From Candidatus Altimarinota bacterium (GTDB taxonomy: Bacteria > Patescibacteriota > Gracilibacteria > BD1-5 > UBA6164), in the NCBI GenBank assembly GCA_943356435.1, contig CALREY010000012.1, forward strand, positions 1 through 48,694: 48,694 nt of DNA, in the 5' to 3' direction. A program made the translations under genes and the position numbers. Under the pieces are notes generated by a model. That model was not told where the DNA came from and did no database searches. It saw nothing but the letters and a program-made list of their open reading frames with translations. Numbering within the stretch: the first letter of the stretch is position 1; each line of letters starts with the position of its first letter. Of the stretch, positions 1 to 9,824 are shown one piece after another.

Positions 1-1395
1 TGTACAAGCTGATATGTAGAACAAACATGAACATGTGTGCAAGATGTATGTGGAAGTACAGTACCGAGTAATGCACATTCAACAGCAACAAGCCAAACAG
101 TTAGCCAAACATGGACAAGAAGTGCAAGTGCATGAGTATGTACATTTGATTGTGATACACATTATACATGGAATGGGTCAAGTTGTACAGCAGATACACA
201 AACAACAACATGTACAGGTAAACCAACAAACGCAATATGGAATACAGCAAGTAGTATAAGCCAAACATGGAATGGAACAATATGGACACCAAGTGAAAGT
301 CCGACATATAATACAAGTGCAAGTACAACTAATTGTATATATACATGTGATACATGATATCATACAGAAAATGCATGAACAAGTTGTGTAAGTAATACAA
401 GAAGTTGTATAATCTCAAATGCAACAGCGACTGAAACATGGAACTGAAGTACATGGTGAGCATGTACAGTTATAAGCTGTGATTTGAACTATACACAAAG
501 TGGAAATGCATGTAACGCAAATACACAAAGTGTAAGTTGTGGATGAAGTATCCCAAGTAATGCAACAGCAAGTACAGCTACAACATATACACAAACATGG
601 AATGGATCAGCATGGTCACCAACAACAAGCTGGTGAGAGAGTCAAGCAACCTGTGATTTCAATTGTAATTCTAGTTATTCATGGAATGGTAGTAGTTGTG
701 TATTAAATACATTAACAATTACATGAAACGATACTACATGAAGAACTCGGTCAGATAGCACATATGCAGTGAATTGTAATCTGTATAAAAATCCAGGATC
801 ATGAAAATCATATGCATGATCTACATGAGATTGAATATATTGGATAGATCCAGATGGAGCAGTTGCTACTATATCACCATTTAAAACTTACTGTGATATG
901 ACTACATCATGATGAGGATGGACTATGATATGAAAATGAAGAGAATGATGGACTTGGGCTGATGCATGACAATGAACAAATGATACATTGATAGATAGTT
1001 GAAATTGAGTAGCAACATTATCTAACTCTGTAATAAATGCTATATGGTGAAAAAACTGGAATGCTAGTACTACAGATTGATTAAGAATAAATAGAGTTTG
1101 ATTAAACCAAGAATTTAGACGGTATAATAGTAGTATAAATGCATTTACTTGGAGTAGTATTCCTAGTTGAGCAACTGTAACTGCTACATTATGATGAGTA
1201 AGCAAATGATCTGGTAATACAAATGATACTTTTTGGAGTTGATGAAATGATTGTGATAGAATATTTACATGGTGATGGTCAAGTCATAATTATGTTCAAT
1301 GATGGTCTTCATGAGCGTCTTGTTGTATAGGGTGATGGCAAAATTCTTCGGAATGTCATGTACAACCATTAACTAGAGTTTATGTGAGAGATTAA
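1..1395 (+). CDS. Cysteine-rich repeat surface protein with fibrinogen-like C-terminal domain (5' end outside window)
   Basis: Frame 1 is open from the window edge to TAA at 1393-1395 when TGA is read as Gly; 464 residues are visible. Residues about 1-235 are degenerate repeats rich in Thr, Ser, Asn and Cys, each carrying a TWNGSxW-like core and a following C-x-Y/F-x-C pair, as in cysteine-rich adhesin repeats. From about residue 245 comes a fibrinogen-related (FReD/COLFI-like) domain: YWIDPDG, then FKTYCDMTTSGGGWTMIG, the hallmark that follows the first conserved Cys. In other organisms such domains bind glycans or extracellular ligands. Inference: a secreted or surface-displayed adhesin, plausible for an epibiont that attaches to other cells. 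The signal peptide would be upstream of the window. The domain call is firm, the role is not. Confidence 0.8.
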
Positions 1396-1397
1396 TA

Positions 1398-1426
1398 AAA
1401 AAATAGACTTTTAGTCTATTTTTTTT
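1398..1426. terminator. Bidirectional intrinsic terminator
   Basis: Eight-base arms AATAGACT/AGTCTATT with a three-base loop, an A-run before and a T-run after. It lies between two convergent genes and overlaps the stop codon of the minus-strand gene. Confidence 0.75.
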
Positions 1427-2261
1427 GTTGTTCAGCTTTGTAATCTGCTTCTTCATACATCCAATCAAATTTTTTCAGCATATCGCTTCCAGAATCAGGT
1501 ACTACTATATATGAATCTTTTATAATAGCATCTTTATTATTTATTAGAGTATCAAGTAATTGTTTGTTATATTCTGTTAAATAGCTATATTCACTTAAGA
1601 AATGATTTATATAAACTATATATGTTCTAGCATAGTAATATTCTTTTTTGTATTCTAGATAAGTATCTATATTTGCTAAACTTTCTTTTGAATCATTATT
1701 TTTGAAATCTTTATCTATTTTTTGTTTAAGAGTTTCTATTTTTGAATTAGCATTATCCATACTAGTTTCAAAAATTGTTTTTTGTTCATTTAGTTTTTTA
1801 ATATTTTCAGCTCAAAGTGTATATCTAAATTCTAATTGTTCTATAAAAGCATTTAACATTTTTGATTTATCATAGCTAGAATTAACCAATTGTTTTACAT
1901 CAGTCTTTAGAATATTTCTGTATTCTTGAATCGCTTGCATATTTACTCATACAAGTTCATTATTTGCTGTTTTCGTATTTCAAATAATTTCACTTATAGA
2001 AAATACTTCTTTATAAATAGTAGCAGGAGTATCTTGTCTTTGCTTATATCTGATTCAAATATTTGTAGAAATAGCTACTCATGTCTTTCAAAGAGAAGAG
2101 TTATTTATTTTTTTAAAATTTGAATTATTATCGTTTTTGACTATAGTATTAGTACTATTAGTATCTGCATTTATCATTGTATCTCAGATATTAAAAACAA
2201 GCACCATAAAAGTACTTAATATTAATATTCTAATCAAAAAATTTTTAAACTGCTTTGACAT
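1416..2261 (-). CDS. Membrane-anchored or secreted coiled-coil protein of unknown function
   Basis: With TGA as Gly the frame runs from ATG at 2261 to TAG at 1416-1418, 281 aa. The N-terminus (MSKQFKNFLIRILILSTF, then MVLVFNIG) is a signal anchor. The rest is hydrophilic and largely helical, with repeated Lys/Glu/Asn-rich stretches ending in AEQQKK. I recognise no domain. A standard-code reading would report only the last 114 codons because five in-frame TGA codons lie upstream. It is transcribed divergently from the amidase gene at 2311, with about 50 bp between the two starts, so both probably share a promoter region. A periplasmic or surface structural role is only a guess. Confidence 0.7.
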
Positions 2262-2310
2262 ATGTTGTATTATTATTTTTAATTATTATTATTTTATCAT
2301 AAAAATTCAA

Positions 2311-4185
2311 ATGAGGAAAATTTTTTACACTATTTTTTTATTTTTTTTACTTTTTTCCAGTACTTTTGCCTCAAATGATGTAAAAATCATATCTAGAGCA
2401 GACTGGTGAGCAGATGAAAGTATCAGATATACTGATTCTCCAGAATGGCAAGAAATATTTAAAAAAAGGGAAGAAGATGCTATAAAACAAAAAGATGTTG
2501 TTCCAACTCAAGCCCAATTGGACGCTCAAAAAAAATTGCAGGAAAAAAATAAACTAATGCAAGAAATTCTAGATAATTATTCTTTTCAAAGAGAAGTAAG
2601 TAGTAAGATAACTACAGAAAATGGTCATAAATTGTATTGGCCTATAGAAAAAGCATCAAAAATATCATGAATAGTCATACATCATACGTCTACAGATTAT
2701 GCAAGTTCACTAGAATGAATCAGAAGTATATATAAATATCACACTTTAACAAATGGATGGTGAGATATATGATACAATTTCATTATTTGAAAGGATGGAG
2801 AAATATATGAATGAAGAGCTTGATGAGAAACATCAGTATGAGCTCATAATAAATATAATAATATTTGAAATATTGGTATTTCTATTATCTGAGACTATTC
2901 AAAAAATCCAATTAATGATAAACAATATAATTCTCTTAAAAATTTAACATCATATTTAGTGAGTAAATATGAAATAGATTTAAATAAAAAGAAATATTAT
3001 CATTCTGATTGTGTATGAAAAAGTTGTGATTTACCACTTATAACTGAGTTAAAAGAACCGATTATTTGACATAGAGATGCATGACATACGGATTGTCCAG
3101 GGGATGAATTATTCAAACAAATACAAGATATAAAAGCTGAGTTATTAAAAGAAAATAAATCTACATCAAGAATAAATAAAAATACTAGTTCTATATTTAA
3201 ATCTCTAGAAAAAATACCTGATGAGAAACTAGTAGATATTTTAGCAAAAGTAGAAACTGATTTAGATGTGTCAAAAGATGCGAAAAAAATAAAATTAAAA
3301 ACAATTATAGTAGACTATTTTAAATCAAAAAAGAATACTAATGTATCAAAAAATGTAAAAATAAATCAAAAAATATCAATTAAATTATCATATCCAGATA
3401 ATGATAATATAGTGATAAAGTCTTGAAATACTATTATTGATATTTCAAGAGAATGAAGTATGTTATTGGTAAATTGAAATAAATATAGTACATTAAAAAT
3501 TCCCAAAAAAGATCCAGATTCAATACTAGAAATAGTTTCTTGGAATAGAGTACCAGAATGGGATAAAGAAAAAAAATATAATGATAATAAATTTAGATGA
3601 GACTTATTAATATCTGTGAAAGATGAAAAAATAGTAGTAGTAAATAAGCTAAATATGGAAGATTATCTGAAAGGATTATGAGAAGTAAGTGATACAGAGG
3701 ATTCTGAGAAGATTAAAACAATAGTTATAGCTGCAAGAAGCTATGCAACTTGGTATATCACTAAAGATAAAAAATTTCCAAATGAAACTTATGATTGATC
3801 TGATGATCCAAATGTATTTCAAAGATATTTATGATATGGTTTGGAAGAAAGAAGTCCAAATATAAATAAAATAGTAGATGAAACTAGATGAAAAATAATT
3901 ACATATAAATGAGAATTAATTAAACCATGGTATTTCAGTAATAGTGATGGTAAAACACTGAGTTATTATGATTATTGTTTAGAAAAATATCCTACGGATG
4001 TATGTAAAAAGGAATCAAAAAATTATCCATATTTGAAATCTGTACCAGATAAAGCAAGTGAATGAAAGCAAACTAAATGACACTGAGTATGAATATCATG
4101 AGCAGGAGTTAAGTATTATGCTGAAAAATGATGGTCATATGATATGATAATCAAATACTTTTTGAAATGAGTAGATATAGGGTAA
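2311..4185 (+). CDS. Secreted N-acetylmuramoyl-L-alanine amidase fused to a SpoIID/LytB domain
   Basis: 624 aa beginning with a clear signal peptide (MRKIFYTIFLFFLLFSSTFA). Residues about 110-260 form an amidase_2/PGRP domain: IVIHHTSTDY supplies the first zinc histidine, GWGDIGYNFII, then GEIYEGRAGG, the ISIIGDY strand, and GHRDAGHTDCPG with the second histidine and the cysteine ligand. After a Lys-rich linker, residues about 440-620 match SpoIID/LytB: NMEDYLKGLGEVSD, TIVIAARSYATWY, then a WYFSNSDGKT segment and GHGVGISGAGVKYYAEKG near the end. Amidases cut the stem peptide from MurNAc, and SpoIID-type lytic transglycosylases cut glycan strands lacking stem peptides. Having both in one secreted chain suggests a self-contained peptidoglycan-degrading enzyme, for own-wall remodelling or attack on a partner cell (inference). 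Fifteen or more glycines are TGA, including both in GHGVG. Confidence 0.9.
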
Positions 4186-4216
4186 TTATTAGAAAACAAA
4201 TAATGACATAGTCAAA

Positions 4217-4254
4217 AAGAAATATATAAAAGACTTTTATATATTTCTTTTTTT
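4217..4254 (+). terminator. Intrinsic terminator
   Basis: Sixteen-base complementary arms around a one-base loop followed by a T-run, just after the amidase gene. Confidence 0.85.
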
Positions 4255-4289
4255 GTTAAACTAATTTAGTTAATACATAATAAATAATT

Positions 4290-5030
4290 ATGAATAAATC
4301 ACTAAATAAAATAAAAGATGGAATATTAGTATGAGTATGAATAATACTAGTATTATGAATTGCTAATGCATGGACAAATCTATCAAATGTAAGTACAGGA
4401 AACACACTTACAGCTACTCTATGGAATGATATGATAGCAAAGATAAATGATATATGAGCAAGAACTGACCCTATATATAATAGTTCTGGAAATATTTGAA
4501 TTGGTACAAATACACCTTCAAAGAAATTTAATGTCTACCAAACTACTGGACATCCACATGTTATGGAATTGACTAATACTGATGCAACTAGTGCTACAGA
4601 TTTAGCATTTGTCTCAGATTCTGGTCCTTATTGGGCTATTTGACCTGACTGATCAAATAGAAATAATATAAATAATAATTGATTTCACTTTTTTAATAGT
4701 AGTAGTTCAACAGTTATGTTATTGGATGATAATTGAAAAGTATGAATATGAACAAATACACCTACTGAAAAATTGGAAGTAAATGGTAATGTAAAAATGT
4801 GATATGAAATAGTTACAAATGATTGTGTCTGAACATCGTATTCTAGTTGTACAGTTTCTTGTACTTCTTGAAAATATCCTACTTGAGGTTGATGTGTAAT
4901 AGATAATTCTGCTAGATATATTTATAGATCATATCCATTAAATAACTGATGGGCATGTCATACACAATTAAATTTAGAAAATGCTGGTTCAGTAATAAGA
5001 CCTTATGCTATATGTGCAAATATACGTTAA
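4290..5030 (+). CDS. Secreted fibre-like surface protein with two GIGTNTP motifs
   Basis: 246 aa with an N-terminal hydrophobic segment (DGILVGVGIILVLGIANAW) that would serve as signal anchor or pilin-like stem. LSNVSTGNTLTATLWNDMI follows, then two motifs of the type NIGIGTNTPSKKFNV and KVGIGTNTPTEKLEV. These motifs are typical of bacterial and phage tail-fibre-like surface proteins, where they form trimeric beta-structured stalks. The C-terminal part has six cysteines (NDCVGTSYSSCTVSC) and resembles the cysteine-rich units of the partial protein at the window start. Probably displayed on the cell surface; function unknown. No Shine-Dalgarno sequence precedes the ATG. Confidence 0.75.
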
Positions 5031-5035
5031 ATAAT

Positions 5036-5066
5036 AAAAAAGAGTATGAATCTCATACTCTTTTTT
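5036..5066. terminator. Bidirectional intrinsic terminator
   Basis: GAGTATGA/TCATACTC arms with a three-base loop, flanked by A-run and T-run, between convergent genes. Confidence 0.85.
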
Positions 5067-5083
5067 AAATTCTCCTTTTTTTG

Positions 5084-5329
5084 CTAATCATCAGGATCAG
5101 GCTTCCAATCTTCATTGAAAGCTTCAACAGAATCTTCAGGATGATAGTCTGAAAAGTCACTATCAACATTTTCATCCATCAATTTATCATAACAGTCTGG
5201 GCAAACAAGGATTTTTTTACGACCAATTGCAATTTCTTGCAAATCTTCACTTTCATAATCTATTCCAGGTTCGCATTCACAGTCATGACGTTCACATATG
5301 TTTACTTCTTTTTCTTCATTATTTTCCAT
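5084..5329 (-). CDS. Small acidic cysteine-containing hypothetical protein
   Basis: 81 aa if started at the ATG at 5329, chosen because GGAG lies nine bases upstream; an in-frame ATG at 5359 has no such site and would add ten residues. The sequence has CERHDCEC near the start and CPDC in the middle, a possible zinc-ribbon-like ligand set, then a very acidic C-terminus ending KPDPDD. Both glycines are GGN and no TGA occurs. Its Shine-Dalgarno sequence places it with the other TGA-free genes in this window. No family recognised. Confidence 0.65.
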   Translation of the reverse strand: MENNEEKEVNICERHDCECEPGIDYESEDLQEIAIGRKKILVCPDCYDKLMDENVDSDFSDYHPEDSVEAFNEDWKPDPDD

Positions 5330-5398
5330 GTTATTCTCCGATAAAAAAAGCCTTGACATTATAGCTCTTTTTTTATAAATTCAAATGTTTTTAATTAT

Positions 5399-5541
5399 TT
5401 GACTTTTAGTATAATTTGCATATATTAATCGCACATCAAAAAGAAATGGAATTTATGATGATTTTTAGTCTGATGACTTTAAATTTGTTATTTTACCTTA
5501 TGGTGCTTCAGCTATTTTGTTTTACAAAGTAGCTTTTTTTT
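5399..5541 (+). ncRNA. Short transcription unit with promoter and terminator (RNA or 28-aa peptide)
   Basis: A promoter-like pair TTGACT (5399-5404) and TATATT (5421-5426), 16 bases apart, is followed by an intrinsic terminator at 5510-5541 (AGCTA/TAGCT stem with inner TTGT/ACAA pairs and eight Ts). The about 110-nt transcript contains ATG 5446 to TAG 5530-5532, a 28-residue highly hydrophobic peptide starting MEFMMIFSLMTLNLLFYLMV. Its stop codon falls inside the terminator stem. There is only a weak AAGAAA before the ATG, so it may equally be a noncoding RNA. It has no homologue I recognise. Confidence 0.4.
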
Positions 5542-5554
5542 GTTTAATTATTTG

Positions 5555-5698
5555 TTGACTTATCTATTAAAAGATTATAATTTTATATTGAGTAGAGTTA
5601 ATTGAGATGCGCTCGATAACCTCGTCATCTCCCAAAAGGAGCATTGTCCTACTCAAACATGCTATACTGGTACTCATGCAATGTGAGTACCTTTTTTT
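5555..5698 (+). ncRNA. Unassigned structured small RNA upstream of uvrB
   Basis: TTGACT (5555-5560) and TATAAT (5576-5581) form a promoter with a short 15-base spacer. The predicted RNA starts near 5590. GAGTAG (5590-5595) pairs with CTACTC (5649-5654) as a closing stem, and GAGATG (5604-5609) pairs with CATCTC (5626-5631) inside it, followed by a CC-AAAA-GG mini-hairpin. An eight-base terminator stem GGTACTCA/TGAGTACC (5669-5691) precedes seven Ts. The conserved core of SRP RNA, 6S RNA, RNase P RNA or a riboswitch class I know is not visible. It could be a trans-acting RNA, or an attenuator leader for uvrB, whose ATG is 85 bases beyond the terminator. Confidence 0.5.
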
Positions 5699-5782
5699 AT
5701 CCTATTTATTCATATTCTTTTGGTTTTTGGATAAAATTGATTAGAATAAAGAGAATGTTTAAAAATATAACAATATAAATAA

Positions 5783-8068
5783 ATGACTGAAAAATTATTT
5801 AATCTAAAATCGAAATATTCACCGAGTCCAGACCAAGCTAAAGCTATTAATACAATTACTAGTTATATTAATGATGGGCATAAATTTCAGACTCTTTGGT
5901 GAGTTACATGAAGTGGTAAAACTTTTACTATGGCAAATGTAATACAAGAAATAAATAAACCAACATTGATTATAGCACATAATAAGACTTTGGCAGCTCA
6001 ATTAGCACAAGAATTCAAAGAATTTTTCCCAGATAATTCAGTGCATTATTTTGTTTCTTATTATGATTATTATCAACCAGAAGCATATGTAGCAAAAACT
6101 GATACATATATCGAAAAAGAAGCAACAATCAATGAAGAAATAGATAGACTTAGACATGCAGCTACTCAAGATTTACTTACACGTAAAGATGTAGTGATAG
6201 TAGCATCTGTATCGTGTATCTATGGTATATGAGATATAGATTTGTACACTGAGCAAGTATTTGATATAAGTGTTTGAAAAGAGTACAAAATGGAAGAATT
6301 GTTAAAAAAATTAATAGCAATTCAGTATAGGAGAGCAGCATCTGATTTCAAACAATGAATGGTATTAGTTATGTGAGATGTTCTAGAAATATTTCCATCT
6401 AGTAGCGAAACAGTTATTACGATTGAATTTTGGTGAGATGAAGTAAGTCAAATCACAAGTAGAAATTATTTAACATGACAAATATATGAATATCTACAAA
6501 ATGTAACAATATTTCCAGCTAAACATACAGTAACAACAAAAGCAAGAATAGAAGAAATAATTCCAGAAATAAAAAAAGAATTGGATGAAAGACTTAAATA
6601 TTTCAAAGAAGAATTATGAGATTTACTGAAATACGAGAGACTGAAAACAAAGGTAGAATACGATTTGGAAATGATGCAAGAAGTATGATATGTAAACTGA
6701 ATAGAAAATTATTCTAGATATTTAGATGGTAGAAAGGATTGAAATGCTCCAGCTACTCTTATTGATTATTTTTGAGATGATTTTTTGTGTTTGGTAGACG
6801 AATCACATATGACTTTTTCTCAAATTGGTTGAATGTATGCAGGTGATAGGGCAAGAAAAACAAATCTAGTAGAAAACTGATTTAGATTACCAAGTGCTAT
6901 GGATAATAGACCGTTGAAATTCGATGAATTTGAAGCAAAAATGAAGAATGTATTAGCTGTATCAGCTACTCCTGGACCATTTGAAATACAAAAATCATGC
7001 ACACCACCCCCTAGCCCCCTCCTTATAAAAGAGGGGGAAAATAAGGAATTAAAATATAATCATCCTGAGAAATTTTTTGATTTTGACCCGATTAGAGATT
7101 GAATATGGGAATCTACAGATGATTGTAGAGTTGTACCACAGATGATGAGACCTACTTGATTACTGGATCCTGAAATTATATTGAAACCAATGGAATTTAT
7201 GATAGATGATATCATGAAAAATATTTCAGAAGTAGTAGAAAAAAATGAGAGAATACTTATAACAACAATTACCAAGAGATCAAGTGAAGAATTAACAGAA
7301 TATTTGCTAGATAATGGTATAAAAGTAAAATATCTACATAGTGAAATAGAGACACTAGAAAGACTAGAAACGCTAAAAGAATTAAGAGAATGAAAAATAG
7401 ATGTAATAGTATGAGTTAATCTACTTAGAGAATGACTAGATTTACCAGAAGTAAGTAAAATATGTATATTAGATGCTGATAAACAATGATTTTTGAGATC
7501 TGTTTCTTCACTTATACAAATAATATGAAGAGCAGCTAGAAATGAGAATGGTAAGGTATATATGTATAGCGAACATCACAAAAATTTAGAATTTATAGAT
7601 GAAAATCCCCCTGTCACAAGTGACATCCCCCTTAATGAAGGGGGACTAAAAGAAGATATAGAAAAAAAGAAGAAAAAAGAAAAAAGATTATTATTAGAAG
7701 AAGAGAATATTTATCTAGGTAAATTATACAGACTAGATCAATGAAAACTAGTAAATACTGATTGATTAGTAGTATCTGAAGCTATGAGAAAGGCCATAAA
7801 TCTGACATATTATAGAAGAAATTTGCAAGATAAATTTAATAAAGAATATGGAATAACTCCAAAAACAGTTTTCAGTGATATAAAAGATATGTGATTGAAA
7901 TCAAACAAAACAAAGAGAGATTATTCAATATTGGATAAAAAAGATATAGCAAAAGAAATATCTAGATTGGAATTGGAGATGGATATAGCCGCAGCAAATA
8001 TGGAATACGAAAAAGCAGCAGAATTAAGAGATGCATTACTAGAATTGAAAAAAGGGAAGAAAAAATAG
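5783..8068 (+). CDS. uvrB: Excinuclease ABC subunit B with two in-frame repeat insertions
   Basis: 761 aa. UvrB is the damage-verifying helicase-like subunit of nucleotide excision repair, acting with UvrA and UvrC. Visible motifs: Walker A GVTGSGKT (residues 40-47), the beta-hairpin region [11 protein letters not shown], the Walker B-like [16 protein letters not shown] (motif III), RPTGLLDP, the motif V segment NLLREGLDLPE, IIGRAARN (motif VI), and a C-terminal UVR motif ending near ELRDALLEL. By hand count about 25 of 39 glycines are TGA, including two in Walker A. UvrB is usually about 660-690 aa; the excess here comes largely from two insertions. One after [12 protein letters not shown] is coded by a GC-rich palindromic repeat (7002-7042) plus flanking sequence; the other follows FIDENP (7604-7647). 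Both keep the frame, so the gene is probably functional. No Shine-Dalgarno sequence. Confidence 0.97.
7002..7042 (+). repeat. GC-rich palindromic repeat, family 1, copy inside uvrB
   Basis: C-rich arm with ACCACCCCCTAGCCCCCTCC, then an A/T loop and a GAGGGGG arm. Matches the copy at 33160-33201 (opposite strand) over nearly its whole length. Translated in frame as [11 protein letters not shown]. Confidence 0.8.
7604..7647 (+). repeat. GC-rich palindromic repeat, family 2, copy inside uvrB
   Basis: Nested hairpins: TGTCAC/GTGACA inside, and a CCCCCTT/AAGGGGG pair beside it. Read in frame as [15 protein letters not shown]. Base composition is sharply different from the AT-rich gene around it. 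Confidence 0.65.
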
Positions 8069-8076
8069 CAAAATTT

Positions 8077-8110
8077 AAAGAGCTTATTGCTAAGCTCTTT
8101 GTAATTTTTT
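8077..8110. terminator. Intrinsic terminator after uvrB
   Basis: Ten-base arms AAAGAGCTTA/TAAGCTCTTT with a four-base loop, then a T-rich tract. Convergent with the following minus-strand gene. Confidence 0.8.
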
Positions 8111-8405
8111 ATGCGAATTGACTATAATTAGCCAATTTTTTTGCAAGATCAGCATCCATAAGTGCCCAACTGAGTACCATTTCAACGCCATGAAAGTCGT
8201 CAGAAATATCATCAAATAGTTTTTTCGAATGTAAGTAAACTAAAATTTCTTTATCTTGTTCGAAATAACGCAAGATGAGACCATCTTGGTATTCGAGTGG
8301 AAATGGTATAAATTGTGCAACACCTAATTTGATTAGATGCTCGATCTTGAAATTTTCTGGCAGTAAATTACCGTCTGAATCTGTCTCAATTCTAAAAATT
8401 TGCAT
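8109..8405 (-). CDS. Small hypothetical protein, TGA-free with strong Shine-Dalgarno
   Basis: 98 aa, starting MQIFRIETDSDGNLLPENF. AGGAGG lies seven bases before the ATG, a perfect ribosome binding site that the neighbouring recoded genes lack. All four glycines are GGN. The protein is soluble and acidic, with FHGVEMVLSWALMDADLAKKL near the end. I recognise no family. The stop TAA overlaps the T-tract of the uvrB terminator. Confidence 0.75.
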   Translation of the reverse strand: MQIFRIETDSDGNLLPENFKIEHLIKLGVAQFIPFPLEYQDGLILRYFEQDKEILVYLHSKKLFDDISDDFHGVEMVLSWALMDADLAKKLANYSQFA

Positions 8406-8482
8406 AACAACCTCCTTTAAATTGTAGATAAATTATAAAATAAAACAATAAAAAGTCAATATAAAAAATAAAAAATATATAT

Positions 8483-9322
8483 ATGTGCAGAATACTTTTT
8501 TTAAAATGAACAAATAAACAAAAAGCTATAGATTATATAGATGCGTTTTACAAAGCTTGATACGATGATCCACATTTACAAACCGCAATAAAAACACTAA
8601 AAATAGACAAAATAAAAAATCAGCATCTTCATGGATGGTGATATTTGTTGGTTACAAAAGATTCTATCAATACTTATCTCAGTGGTGAATCATTTTTCAA
8701 TGATGAGAACTGATTTAAAAATCTAAAGACTCAAATCAGCAATATTTCAGGAGATTTTTTACTTATGTCTGAGCTTAGACTCACTGATGAATGACATGTT
8801 AGCGCTCTGAATTCTCATCCTTTTTATATTTCTACATTCAATTGATATGATTGATGGTTTTTTTACAATTGATTATTGGATCACGAAAAACTAGCTAGTA
8901 TAGAGTGACTTGATATAAATAATTTCAAAAGAAAAAATGGTACAACTATAATGTGTCATTCTATTACGAAAGAATTAGAAAAATGAGCAAATATAAAAAA
9001 TGCACTCATGAAGCCAAAACAAGCATTAAAAAGTGGATACAATCTAATGTGTTTTATAAATGATAATAATGGTGATTATAAAGCATATTTAAATGCCTAT
9101 TCAAAAGAAAAACTATTAGAAAATAAGGATTATGTAGAATATACAAAACTCATCAAAAAAGATGATAGAGACTTATTTTTTGCAGGGTCAAATGCTATAT
9201 GATACTACAAAAATGATGAATACAATGTAATGCAAAATGGTGAATTTCTAGAGTTTGATATTGATTTCATAAATGAGTATTATTTTAATTGATATGATGA
9301 GGGAATTGAGATGAATATATAA
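8483..9322 (+). CDS. Class II glutamine amidotransferase domain protein
   Basis: 279 aa starting MCRILFLKG: Cys2 would be the N-terminal nucleophile after removal of Met, the diagnostic feature of class II (Ntn) glutamine amidotransferases of the YafJ/GATase_4 type. HGWGYLL corresponds to the HxGWG strand, and LMSELRLTDEGHVSALNSHPF to the HVRxAT...NTHPF segment. NGYDGWFFYNGLL resembles the loop with the glutamine-binding Asn. Such domains release ammonia from glutamine; stand-alone members often have unknown acceptors. Several TGA glycines occur in conserved positions, for example in GWG. The gene stands alone between terminators. Confidence 0.8.
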
Positions 9323-9350
9323 AAAAGGCAAGAGAATCTTGCCTTTTTTT
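9323..9350. terminator. Intrinsic terminator
   Basis: AAGGCAAGA/TCTTGCCTT arms with a four-base loop and T-run, between convergent genes. Confidence 0.85.
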
Positions 9351-9357
9351 AAAAAAA

Positions 9358-9756
9358 TTATGAGAGTACTTTTATGAATAAAATTGAATATTCATAATTA
9401 AATGAAACTTCATTTTTACCATCTTTTAATTTGCATAATTTTTTATATTTTGTTGCTATTTTGTGCGCTCTATCTATAGATATATCACCAAAATAACAAG
9501 TGTATAAGAAATTTGTGTGATAATAATTCATCAGAATTTTCAAAAACTCCTTTTTTCTCTTTCTTTTTAGGTGAGCCTTATATATGGGATTTTTTTTGAG
9601 TTCTTCAATTAATTTTGGTATTTCATATATAAATATATCTCGAAAAAAATAATAAATACTATGAAAAAAAATTGAAGTTTTTAATTTCCATTTATAAACT
9701 CTATCTTCCATATGAAATTTCCAAAATTTGCTTTCACTAATAGCTAAAATATTCAT
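9358..9756 (-). CDS. Small basic hypothetical protein
   Basis: 132 aa from the ATG at 9756, preferred over an in-frame ATG at 9792 because AGGTG lies five to six bases upstream of it. Sequence begins MNILAISESKFWKFHMEDRV and is rich in Lys, Tyr and Phe, with a basic patch HLKRKRKKEF. It has only two glycines, both GGT, and no TGA. No family recognised; it may act on nucleic acid given its charge, but nothing proves this. Confidence 0.6.
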   Translation of the reverse strand: MNILAISESKFWKFHMEDRVYKWKLKTSIFFHSIYYFFRDIFIYEIPKLIEELKKNPIYKAHLKRKRKKEFLKILMNYYHTNFLYTCYFGDISIDRAHKIATKYKKLCKLKDGKNEVSFNYEYSILFIKVLS

Positions 9757-9824
9757 GATACACCTATTTTGTTTTTGTTTAAGTTGTATCATTATACAAT
9801 ATTAAGCTAATAGTCAAATATTTC

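Noticed and set aside
2311-4185. Interpretation as a pseudogene because of many in-frame TGA codons
   Set aside because: All TGA codons fall at plausible glycine positions, including catalytic motifs, and the frame ends in TAA.
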